Assembly: GCA_963682005.1 (NCBI GenBank)
Contig: OY820914.1
Location: forward strand, 1,054,001-1,118,000
Length of the DNA stretch: 64,000 nucleotides
Reading direction: 5' to 3'
Source: CAIYUC01 sp963682005
Lineage (GTDB): Bacteria; Bacteroidota; Bacteroidia; Bacteroidales; FEN-979
Each line of letters opens with the position of its first letter. The stretch's first letter is position 1. The translations under genes and the position numbers were made by a program. Below are positions 45,875-53,379 of this stretch, piece after piece. A model generated the notes under the pieces. That model searched no databases. It was not told the DNA's origin and saw nothing but the letters and a program-made list of their open reading frames with translations.

Positions 45875-47596
45875 ATGGTCAAAAAGGTTATATTTCTTGT
45901 AGCTCTAATCACACTAGTTATAATTATTTATTCAAACCATTTTTTCAACACTTTTCAATTTGATGATTCTATCGCTATTGAAAACAATATTTATATAAAA
46001 AATCCCGGGAACATTCCGAGTTTTTTTACTGATTCGTCAACCTATGCCTTTCTGCACAGATACCGGCCCATCGGATTAGCAACATTTGCAATTGACTATC
46101 AAATTGGCAGAGGACTAAATCCATTGTATTTTCATTTGGATATGTTTTTCTGGTTTCTTGCACAACTGATCATTATGTTTTTCTTGTTCCGTCAGATTCT
46201 AAGGAAAACGATCAATCATGCATGGACGGATTGGTTCTCATTAATTGCTGTAGCCTGGTATGGAATGCATACTGCAAATGCTGAAACAATAAACTATATT
46301 TCAGCCAGGTATGATTCGTTATCTACACTTTGTGTAATCACATCATTATATTTATTCATTGTATTTCCTAAGAAGCGGCGATATTGTATATACCTGTTAC
46401 CCGTTACAACTGGAATGTTCATTAAAGAACAAGCTGTAATGTTTGCCCCTATTCTTTTTGTTTATGTCCTATTATTTGAAAATAATAAGAGTTTTCTTGA
46501 TCTTTTCGGAAAGAAAGGTCTATCGTTAATCAAACAAGTTTTCCAGAAAACCTATCATGCTTTCATCGTTTGTTCAGTTTTGGGAATCTTTGTTTTGGTG
46601 ATGCAAACTAAGACTTATACTCCTGTTGGAATCCCGTTTTTTAACTATTTGATCACGCAACCTTGGGTTTTATTGCGTTATTTCTTATTATTCTTTGTTC
46701 CTATAAATCTATCTCCTGATACAGATTGGAAAGCTCTTAATAGTGTCTTTGACGAACGTGTATTTGTAGGGTTAGGGTTCATTATGATCATGTTGTTTAT
46801 TGCTATTAAAATATCTAATGTACAGGAAAAAAAACCAATTTCTTTTGGAATAATCTGGTTCTTCCTTTCGCTTCTTCCAACATCCAGTTTCATTCCCATC
46901 CCTGAAATTACAAATGACCATCGTATGTTTTTCCCATTTGTTGGATTGGCATTAGGTGTTGTCTGGTCAATCGGATTGTTTTTAATCAAAACCAATAATG
47001 AAGAAAAAACTAAATTTCCATTTAAAGTATCTCTGTTACTCATCTTGGTAATTGTTCTTGGCACCAATTGTTATGGCGTTTGGCAGCGTAATAAAGTTTG
47101 GCATACAAGAGAATCTCTCTGGTACGATGTTACTATTAAAAGTCCACAAAACGGAAGAGGCTTAATGAATTATGGGCTAATTCAGATGGAAAAAGGGAAT
47201 TATGATATTGCCCTTACATATTTTAATAACGCCCTCCTGTATGTTCCTTATTATCCATATTTGCATATTAATTTAGGAATACTTGAAAATGCCAAGAATA
47301 ATGTGAAGGTTGCAGAAGAACATTTCTTGGATGCAATAAAATATGGACCATTGGTAAATGTTGCTTATTATTATTATGCTGATTTTCTTGAAAGGGTCAA
47401 CCGGCAGCGGGAATCCGTTTACTACGCAGAGCATTCCTTGGTATTAGACCCAACCCATTTACCGTCAAGACACCTTTTAATCAATTTATACCATGATTTA
47501 AATGAAAAAGAAAAGCTAAAAAAAATAATCGCTGAAACATTACATATATTTCCGCAAGATTCATTATCACAAAAATTGACAAAGGATTTGTTCTAG
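45875..47596 (+). CDS. Polytopic membrane protein with C-terminal TPR repeats (GT-C glycosyltransferase-like)
   Basis: A 573-residue protein with about ten membrane helices in its first 400 residues and TPR-like repeats at the end (LMNYGLIQMEKGNYDIALTYFNNALLYVPYYPYLHINLGILENAKNNVKVAEEHFLDAIKYGP as consecutive units). The first loop contains FQFDDSIAIENN and the region RYRPIGLATFAIDYQIG, which match the TMTC/PMT-like GT-C enzymes that add a mannose from a lipid carrier to proteins. In those enzymes the acidic pair in the first loop is catalytic. It follows the collagen-like gene in the same direction after 557 bp. Activity as a protein glycosyltransferase is an inference. Confidence 0.72.
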   Translation: MVKKVIFLVALITLVIIIYSNHFFNTFQFDDSIAIENNIYIKNPGNIPSFFTDSSTYAFLHRYRPIGLATFAIDYQIGRGLNPLYFHLDMFFWFLAQLIIMFFLFRQILRKTINHAWTDWFSLIAVAWYGMHTANAETINYISARYDSLSTLCVITSLYLFIVFPKKRRYCIYLLPVTTGMFIKEQAVMFAPILFVYVLLFENNKSFLDLFGKKGLSLIKQVFQKTYHAFIVCSVLGIFVLVMQTKTYTPVGIPFFNYLITQPWVLLRYFLLFFVPINLSPDTDWKALNSVFDERVFVGLGFIMIMLFIAIKISNVQEKKPISFGIIWFFLSLLPTSSFIPIPEITNDHRMFFPFVGLALGVVWSIGLFLIKTNNEEKTKFPFKVSLLLILVIVLGTNCYGVWQRNKVWHTRESLWYDVTIKSPQNGRGLMNYGLIQMEKGNYDIALTYFNNALLYVPYYPYLHINLGILENAKNNVKVAEEHFLDAIKYGPLVNVAYYYYADFLERVNRQRESVYYAEHSLVLDPTHLPSRHLLINLYHDLNEKEKLKKIIAETLHIFPQDSLSQKLTKDLF

Positions 47597-48070
47597 CCGA
47601 GCTTGGAAGACACTAATAATTTCCTTGATACTTATTTACACTTTGATCAAAGAGGCGTTGTGGAAGAAAGTCTACTAGTTGAGCAAAAACATACTTTCCT
47701 TGGTTCATCCTTTGAATTTTCTTGCAACCTACGAACCTTGATTCAAATCGTCACCGACGTAAAATCACTTCCAAGCCACGTCTATCAATAATTTCAAAGA
47801 ACGATATTTAATCTAAACAGGACACTACTGAGTGTGTATTTTGAATTATGATGACTTGTTGATCATTACTGTTTTTTCCTTCCATCCTTCTACCCTTCAG
47901 CCCTTCACTCCTTGATTTCTTCATAATCGAGTTATTGATCCTGTATCCTTCCTGTATGCTTTCTGTATTCATATTTCGTTCAATACTTATCTAATCAGTG
48001 AATATCCGTCATCATCCCTGCATGGCAGGCAGGCGTTTCATCCGCGTTCCAATAATAAACCCTGCTGTTT
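47597..48070. other. Spacer without recognised gene
   Basis: AT-rich. A frame across 47603-47791 has no signal, domain or good start. TTCTTCC/CCTTCTACCCTTCAGCCC strings appear at 47870-47920 and a short GCAGGCAGGC piece near 48025. Nothing else is supported. Confidence 0.45.
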
Positions 48071-48100
48071 TTGTAAATGATGGTTATTTCCGTATTTTTG
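48071..48100 (+). promoter_or_regulatory. Putative promoter of the small-protein/nucleotidyltransferase pair
   Basis: TTG at 48071, a 19-base spacer, then TATTTTTG at 48093-48100. The ATG follows at 48105, so the mRNA would have almost no leader. A good match to the Bacteroidota consensus. Confidence 0.6.
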
Positions 48101-48104
48101 TAAT

Positions 48105-48290
48105 ATGGAGAAAATAATTGCGATAACCAGAAAAGAAAAGGGAAGGACGGATTTCCTTTATTGGCAAACCAAAACACCTAAAGAGAGGATTGAAGCACTT
48201 GAATTTCTCCGGAAACAATTTATGGTCTCTAATCATGTTGACGAAAGACTTCAGAGAGTTTATCGGATTGTTAGACAAAAACAAGGTTGA
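48105..48290 (+). CDS. Small partner protein of a nucleotidyltransferase
   Basis: A 61-residue basic protein (MEKIIAITRKEKGRTDFLYW at the start, then TPKERIEALEFLRKQF, then DERLQRVYRIVRQKQ). Proteins of this wording occur directly ahead of DUF6036-type nucleotidyltransferases in Bacteroidota, as here. It overlaps the next gene by 56 bp in a different frame. It may be the antitoxin or regulatory half of a two-gene module. Neither activity nor role is shown by the sequence. Confidence 0.65.
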   Translation: MEKIIAITRKEKGRTDFLYWQTKTPKERIEALEFLRKQFMVSNHVDERLQRVYRIVRQKQG

Positions 48291-48675
48291 ATATCTGGTC
48301 GTCGGTGGTTATGCTGTCGCTTATCATGGATATCCACGTTATACCGGTGATCTTGATATTTGGTTTAACCCGGTAAAAGGGAATGTTGAAAAAATTCTGA
48401 TTGCTCTTGATGAATTTGGATTTGGATCACTTCAGATCCGGCAGGAAGATCTTATAAAATCGGGAAATATCATTCAACTAGGTTATCCCCCGGTCAGAAT
48501 TGATCTTATAAATGAAATTGATGGTGTTGATTTCCCATCTGGTTACTCCCGTCGAGAAATATCATCAACAGAAAATCTTATTATTAATTATATCTGTTTG
48601 CAAGATCTTATAGCTAATAAAAAAGCATCCGGCCGTCATCGTGATTTGGATGATCTTGAAAACCTCCAGAAATAA
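48235..48675 (+). CDS. Nucleotidyltransferase, DUF6036/AbiEii-like
   Basis: A 146-residue nucleotidyltransferase-fold protein. The ATG at 48235 places the motif V-V-G-G24/25-YAVAYHGYPRYTGDLD at the usual distance. The G-G and the D39-L-D41 pair are the catalytic pattern of the fold, so unlike the gene at 7296 it looks active. A third acidic position may be in PVRIDLINEI. It ends with IANKKASGRHRDLDDLENL, also typical of AbiEii/DUF6036 members. The start overlaps the upstream small gene by 56 bp, which suggests linked translation. The family includes toxins and antitoxins that modify tRNA or proteins; the substrate here is not known. The stop is 2 bp before ispG. Confidence 0.8.
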   Translation: MLTKDFREFIGLLDKNKVEYLVVGGYAVAYHGYPRYTGDLDIWFNPVKGNVEKILIALDEFGFGSLQIRQEDLIKSGNIIQLGYPPVRIDLINEIDGVDFPSGYSRREISSTENLIINYICLQDLIANKKASGRHRDLDDLENLQK

Positions 48676-48677
48676 AT

Positions 48678-49877
48678 ATGCCTGACCAACCCTTTTCCCG
48701 CTTCAAAACCCGCGTCATCAATATCGGGAATGTGCCGATGGGCGGCGATCACCCTGTCAGGGTGCAGTCGATGACGAACACGAATACGCTCGACACGAAG
48801 GCGACTGTTGAGCAAGCGATCCGGATGATCAGGACCGGGTGCGAGTATGTGCGGATCGCCGTTCCCGGACTGAAGGAAACGAAAAACCTTGCAAGCATTA
48901 AAAAGGAACTTCACAAGCGTGGATACGACACTCCGCTGATCGCCGATGTGCATTTCAACCCGAAACTGGCGGAAATCGCCGCGACGATCATTGAGAAAGT
49001 GAGGATCAATCCGGGGAATTATCTTGAGCCCTCTGGAGCACCCGGGTCCCCGCTTTCGCGGGGATCAAGAGGAGGGGGCCGGGGGGAGGGGTCTGAAAAG
49101 ATTGCTGAACGCATCAATCCCTTGCTTAGAATCTGCAAAGAGCACGGCACAGCAATCCGCATCGGCGTCAATCATGGTTCTCTTTCCCGCAGAATCCTCG
49201 ACCGGTATGGAGATACCCCGCTGGGAATGGTTGAATCGGCGCTCGAATTTGCCCGGATCTGCGATTCATACGGCTTCAAAAACCTTGTTCTTTCCCTGAA
49301 AGCCAGCAATACCCGGGTGATGATCCTCGCAAACCGGCTGCTTGTGGAACGGATGAAGGAGGAAGGAATGGATTATCCGCTTCACCTGGGTGTTACGGAA
49401 GCCGGTGCCGGAGAGGATGGCCGGATAAAGTCGGCCATCGGGATCGGAAGCCTGCTAACCGACGGGATCGGAGATACGATCCGGGTTTCCATCACCGAAG
49501 ATCCGGAATGCGAAATGCCTGTGGCTTATGGCATTCTCCAGGCTGCAGGTGTGCGAATCACCCATGCAGAATACATCTCCTGCCCTTCCTGTTCACGAAC
49601 ATTATACGATATCCAGTCAACCCTTCAACAGATCAGGCAAAAAACGGGTCACCTGAAGGGACTGAAGATCGCTGTCATGGGCTGCATCGTAAACGGCCCG
49701 GGCGAAATGGCGGATGCACATTATGGCTACGTCGGCGCGGGAAAAGGAAAGATCACACTATACAAAGGACAGGAGATCATTAAGCGGAATATTGACGAGG
49801 CGATGGCCGTGGAAGAATTAATCAGGCTTATCAGGGATAATGGCGACTGGCAGGAAAATAACGAAATCGGGTCATGA
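48678..49877 (+). CDS. ispG: 4-hydroxy-3-methylbut-2-enyl diphosphate synthase, with an in-frame repeat insert
   Basis: Iron-sulfur enzyme of the MEP pathway of isoprenoid synthesis, 399 residues. The TIM-barrel part has NIGNVPMGGDHPVRVQSMTNTNT, YVRIAVPG, LIADVHFNP, VRINPGNY, RICKEHGTAIRIGVNHGSL, LHLGVTEAGAGEDGRIKSAIGIG and GDTIRVSITEDPE. The cluster domain has the cysteines in ISCPSCSRTLYDIQ and MGCIVNGPGEMADAHYGYVGAG. The sequence resembles the large three-domain IspG of Bacteroidota in the barrel, but the extra middle domain between the barrel and the cluster domain is missing, giving the two-domain size of E. coli. Residues about 117-139 are a glycine/arginine/proline-rich insert from a hairpin repeat. 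The gene follows the nucleotidyltransferase with a 2-bp gap. Confidence 0.93.
   Translation: MPDQPFSRFKTRVINIGNVPMGGDHPVRVQSMTNTNTLDTKATVEQAIRMIRTGCEYVRIAVPGLKETKNLASIKKELHKRGYDTPLIADVHFNPKLAEIAATIIEKVRINPGNYLEPSGAPGSPLSRGSRGGGRGEGSEKIAERINPLLRICKEHGTAIRIGVNHGSLSRRILDRYGDTPLGMVESALEFARICDSYGFKNLVLSLKASNTRVMILANRLLVERMKEEGMDYPLHLGVTEAGAGEDGRIKSAIGIGSLLTDGIGDTIRVSITEDPECEMPVAYGILQAAGVRITHAEYISCPSCSRTLYDIQSTLQQIRQKTGHLKGLKIAVMGCIVNGPGEMADAHYGYVGAGKGKITLYKGQEIIKRNIDEAMAVEELIRLIRDNGDWQENNEIGS
49026..49095 (+). repeat. Hairpin repeat insert inside ispG
   Basis: About 70 bp of GC-rich sequence with the hairpin TCCCCGC-TTTC-GCGGGGA (49047-49064), followed by GAGGGGGCCGGGGGGAGGGG. The same CCCGC-TTTC-GCGGG core is in the spacer at 59166-59185. 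It adds about 23 residues without shifting the frame. Confidence 0.8.
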
Positions 49878-49893
49878 AAATAACCCAATTTCG

Positions 49894-50856
49894 TTATTTT
49901 GCCATTTCGCCATTTACAATGACCTTAAGGCTCCTCGGAATTACCTCATAAACAAAAGGCGTATGCCCCAATGATTCCCCATCGGCTTCGAGGTAGATAC
50001 GACCGGTGGAACGGATCCGGATGACTTTCCCGCGGTATGTGCTTACCATCGGAAGATCGATCAGCGTTCCGTCATAAAGTTTCCGTGCATACCGGATCAC
50101 CACGAATTTTGACGCTTTCTTGATCAGGGTGACATCCAGCAATCCGTCGTCCGGTATGGCATTCGGCACCTGCTTCATCCCCCCTCCGTTGAACTTGCAG
50201 ATCCCGACATTCATGGAGAACATCTCCCCCTTGAAAACCTGCTGACCATCCACATCAATGATGGCCTCAATGAATTTATACTGGAACAGCCCGGCAAAGA
50301 CAAAGTACAGGTATGTCAGGGGGCCGCCTTTCCCCTGCTCTTTCATCAGGTTCGTCTTCTTGGCCACGAGCGCATCATAACCCATCCCTGCAATGTTGAT
50401 AAAAACCCTCGTTTTCGGCACATCCTTCCTGAAATAGCTGATCTTCCCGACATCCTGCAGAAATGTCTTTTTCTTTTTCAATATCTGGATGGCGCCATGG
50501 TAATTGAACGGGATCCCGAAGGTCCTGCACCAGTCGTTCCCGGTGCCGACCGGGATCATTCCAAGTGATATCTGATCAGGGGCCAGGTAATCCTGCGAGA
50601 AAATCCCGTTCACGCATTCGTTCATCGTTCCATCTCCCCCGGCAACAATAATGTTCCTGATCCCTTTCTGGATCCACTCAGCCGTGATCTGGTTTGCATG
50701 ATCACGGTGTTCTGTAAAAACCGGGGTGAAATCAAAACCCTCGTTCTTCAGCATCCTCTCAATTTCAGGCCAATCCCGCCTGCCTTTCTTTACCCCGGCA
50801 TTGGGGTTGACGATCACCAGCCACCGGTCTTCCAGGCCTTGTATCTTGTCTGTCAT
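49894..50856 (-). CDS. Diacylglycerol/lipid kinase family protein
   Basis: A 320-residue protein of the DagK/YegS/BmrU family, soluble or loosely bound to the membrane, which phosphorylates lipids such as diacylglycerol. Seen: VNPNAGVKKG near the start, the nucleotide-loop GGDGTMNE at residues 73-80, IPVGTGNDWCRTFGIP, and the C-terminal ADGESLGHTPFVYEVIPRSLKVIV. The exact lipid is not clear. It is convergent with ispG (16 bp between stops) and divergent from the lipoprotein gene. Confidence 0.9.
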   Translation of the reverse strand: MTDKIQGLEDRWLVIVNPNAGVKKGRRDWPEIERMLKNEGFDFTPVFTEHRDHANQITAEWIQKGIRNIIVAGGDGTMNECVNGIFSQDYLAPDQISLGMIPVGTGNDWCRTFGIPFNYHGAIQILKKKKTFLQDVGKISYFRKDVPKTRVFINIAGMGYDALVAKKTNLMKEQGKGGPLTYLYFVFAGLFQYKFIEAIIDVDGQQVFKGEMFSMNVGICKFNGGGMKQVPNAIPDDGLLDVTLIKKASKFVVIRYARKLYDGTLIDLPMVSTYRGKVIRIRSTGRIYLEADGESLGHTPFVYEVIPRSLKVIVNGEMAK

Positions 50857-50949
50857 TTTCCAAACGCTTTAAAGAGGCAGCAAGGTAATTAATTTTTGCA
50901 AATTCAGGTGATGATGGAGGATGGAGAATTGATGATGGAGTAGGGAACC

Positions 50950-51008
50950 CGAGACCCGCAGCACGTGGCCAGAGACCCGCAGCCTGTAGCCTGAAGCCTG
51001 AAGGCTGC
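50950..51008. repeat. CCCGCAGCCTGTAGCCTGAAG low-complexity string
   Basis: Units of GAGACCCGCAGC and GCCTGTA/GCCTGAA repeat here. Similar wording is found at 59195-59245 and, in frame, inside tsaB. Confidence 0.7.
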
Positions 51009-51025
51009 TATTTTCGTAAATTAAT

Positions 51026-51033
51026 TATCTTTG
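51026..51033 (+). promoter_or_regulatory. TAnnTTTG promoter element of the lipoprotein gene
   Basis: TATCTTTG lies 16 bases before the ATG at 51050. No clear upstream TTG at the usual distance. Confidence 0.5.
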
Positions 51034-51049
51034 CCATCATTTGATAATT

Positions 51050-51847
51050 ATGAGAAGATACCTATACCTTCTGCTTCTTGTTCTTTTCGCCTGTTCAGGT
51101 CCGGATGAAAAATCAGGCGCGATAAAATCGGAGAGACAAGAATTCTCCCTCAAAAACCCCTATGGTCACTGGTTGATCAAAGAGTACTTCGACAATCTTC
51201 GCTCAATGGGGTACATCGGAAGTCTTAACACAACGCACTACGGGGTCACAGAGATCGTTTTTGATTCGCTGAAACATGATTCACTATGGCTGATCAATGA
51301 AGAAGTGTCGATATCGAAATTGAAACAGGTAAATTCCGGCTCTGGTGATACCATCCTGGTGCAGGAATCAGGTAAGACCAGATACCGGATCGTTTACAAC
51401 CAGAAAACGAAGACTCTTTTATTAATAAATCCCGCGAATAGCAAGATCTTCCACTATTTCTTCGCCCCGGATTCCATCTGTACGGGTCCGGCACCGGGAT
51501 CGGCTTTCCGGAGTTCATTGAACGCGGTTTTTGCGAAGCATCTGTTCAGCGCAAAAGATCTTTTCGGGAAGGAAGGAAAGCGAAGGGATGTCAGGTTCGG
51601 TGTTGACGGGACACTTGCCGGCGCTGGAAAAATCAAAACCTTCTTCATCCATGTGAACGGTGTGGAAGATAATTGCAGAGACCTTGACAGGATCGACTTC
51701 TTCGACGGAGAAAAAACCTATGCATACGGAATGGCCCTTTTTAACCAGGGATTTTTCCTGTATTCGCTTGTTCCGGTAAATGGATTGCTTGAAAAGAAGA
51801 TCTATAAAAAGGGTAAAGTATTTATGGAGTTTAACCTTAAACGCTAA
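51050..51847 (+). CDS. Lipoprotein of unknown function
   Basis: A 265-residue protein with a lipoprotein signal (MRRYLYLLLLVLFACSG, lipobox LFAC with the cysteine at residue 15). The ATG at 51050 is chosen over an upstream TTG because it follows a TATCTTTG promoter element. The mature part is mixed alpha/beta with aromatic residues and no motif I recognise. The next gene starts 7 bp later, so the pair is probably an operon and may act together at the outer membrane. Confidence 0.75.
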   Translation: MRRYLYLLLLVLFACSGPDEKSGAIKSERQEFSLKNPYGHWLIKEYFDNLRSMGYIGSLNTTHYGVTEIVFDSLKHDSLWLINEEVSISKLKQVNSGSGDTILVQESGKTRYRIVYNQKTKTLLLINPANSKIFHYFFAPDSICTGPAPGSAFRSSLNAVFAKHLFSAKDLFGKEGKRRDVRFGVDGTLAGAGKIKTFFIHVNGVEDNCRDLDRIDFFDGEKTYAYGMALFNQGFFLYSLVPVNGLLEKKIYKKGKVFMEFNLKR

Positions 51848-51854
51848 GGCCAGA

Positions 51855-52475
51855 ATGAAAAAAACGATTCTCCTCCTGTGCCAGGTATTCCTGGTAACTG
51901 CTTTGTTTGCCCAGTTTGACAGCGAGACCCCCGCTACAAAATACTTTAACAAAACCGACCTCAGTGCATGCATCGGGCTGGGATATTTTAAAACCGACAT
52001 CGTAAACGGGTACCAGAAAAAAGTCAGGAATGATGCTTTGACATTCCCGATCCAGACCATCAACGGCTTTATTTTTTCAGGGAGGACAGGTGTTGGGATC
52101 GGTGTCGGGATCGAACCCTGGAGGGATGGGTTGCTTTATCCTGTTTTCGGCCATATTTTCTATGATTTTTCACCTGCTGACAACACCCTGTTTGCCTCGT
52201 TCAGTTGCGGTTATTCCTGGGGGAAACGCTATGCAACCAATAATTATCATGCAGGAACAGGCGGATTGATGCTGAGCATCGGAATCGGATATAAATTAAA
52301 GGTGACGAAACGTCTGCAGTTTGAATACGAGGCCATATACAGGTACCAGGCCTTTGAATCAAGCTATGATGTGATCAACTCTGATTCAACAGGGGCAATT
52401 ATTTACCAAAGAACGGTTGATTACAAGGTTCCATGCAACTATGCCGGTTTCCGCCTCGGGATCGTTTTTCATTGA
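51855..52475 (+). CDS. Probable outer membrane beta-barrel protein
   Basis: A 206-residue exported protein with signal peptide MKKTILLLCQVFLVTALFAQ. The mature part alternates hydrophobic and polar residues in strands (RTGVGIGVGIEPWRDGLLYP, LFASFSCGYSWGKRYA, GGLMLSIGIGYKLKV, RLQFEYEAIYRYQ) and ends in an aromatic strand (NYAGFRLGIVFH), the C-terminal signal of barrel proteins. It probably forms an eight-stranded barrel. It lies 7 bp after the lipoprotein gene. Family and ligand unknown. Confidence 0.7.
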   Translation: MKKTILLLCQVFLVTALFAQFDSETPATKYFNKTDLSACIGLGYFKTDIVNGYQKKVRNDALTFPIQTINGFIFSGRTGVGIGVGIEPWRDGLLYPVFGHIFYDFSPADNTLFASFSCGYSWGKRYATNNYHAGTGGLMLSIGIGYKLKVTKRLQFEYEAIYRYQAFESSYDVINSDSTGAIIYQRTVDYKVPCNYAGFRLGIVFH

Positions 52476-52520
52476 TCTCATAACCAGATTATCTTAAAAT
52501 TTACTATTCCCCGCCCAACA

Positions 52521-52583
52521 TACCCACCCCTCTGATCCCCTCCCTACTGGTAGGGAGGGGAAGACCGAAGGTCGGGGTGGGTA
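52521..52583. repeat. 63-bp three-stem palindromic element, copy B
   Basis: Outer stem TACCCACCCC with GGGGTGGGTA, hairpin CCCCTCCCTAC-TG-GTAGGGAGGGG (52537-52560) and hairpin GACC-GAA-GGTC (52563-52573). The only differences from copy A are the paired changes in the outer stem. Its right half is the start of the tandem array that follows. Confidence 0.88.
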
Positions 52584-53347
52584 CGTTGTGCTGAACGGAT
52601 TATCTGGCTTAGAAATCGGGCTTTGAAGGGGAGGGGAAGACCGAAGGTCGGGGTGGGTACGTTGTGCTGAACGGATTATCTGGCTTAGAAATCGGCTTTG
52701 AAGGGGAGGGGAAGACCGAAGGTCGGGGTGGGTACGTTGTGCTGAACGGATTATCTGGCTTAGAAATCGGGCTTTGAAGGGGAGGGGAAGACCGAAGGTC
52801 GGGGTGGGTGCGTTGTGCTGAACGGATTATCTGGCTTAGAAATCGGGCTTTGAAGGGGAGGGGAAGACCGAAGGTCGGGGTGGGTGCGTTGTGCTGAACG
52901 GATTATCTGGCTTAGAAATCGGGCTTTGAAGGGGAGGGGAAGACCGAAGGTCGGGGTGGGTACGTTGTGCTGAACGGATTATCTGGCTTAGAAATCGGCT
53001 TTGAAGGGGAGGGGAAGACCGAAGGTCGGGGTGGGTACGTTGTGCTGAACGGATTATCTGGCTTAGAAATCGGGCTTTGAAGGGGAAGGGAAGACCGAAG
53101 GTCGGGGTGGGTACGTTGTGCTGAACGGATTATCTGGCTTAGAAATCGGCTTTGAAGGGGAGGGGAAGACCGAAGGTCGGGGTGGATACGTTGTGCTGAA
53201 CGGATTATCTGGCTTAGAAATCGGGCTTTGAAGGGGAGGGGAAGACCGAAGGTCGGGGTGGGTACGTTGTGCTGAACGGATTATCTGGCTTAGAAATCGG
53301 GCTTTGAAGGAGAGGGGAAGACCGAAGGTCGGGGTGGGTACGTTGTG
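52553..53347. repeat. 75-76 bp tandem array (about ten units)
   Basis: The word CTGAACGGATTATCTGG occurs ten times, beginning at 52591, 52667, 52742, 52818, 52894, 52970, 53045, 53121, 53196 and 53272. Each unit joins the right half of the 63-bp element (GACCGAAGGTCGGGGTGGGTA) to 40 bp of flank. Units are almost identical; three are one base shorter. Because 76 is not a multiple of three and all frames shift between units, it is not coding. It fills the space between two convergent genes. Confidence 0.92.
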
Positions 53348-53379
53348 CCGGAAAGGAAAATCAAAGGTCGGGGCCGGCA

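Noticed and set aside
47603..47791. Possible 62-residue gene after the TPR protein
   Set aside because: No good start, no signal or domain, AT-rich spacer context.
52553..53347. CRISPR array
   Set aside because: All 76 bp of each unit are conserved, so there are no variable spacers.
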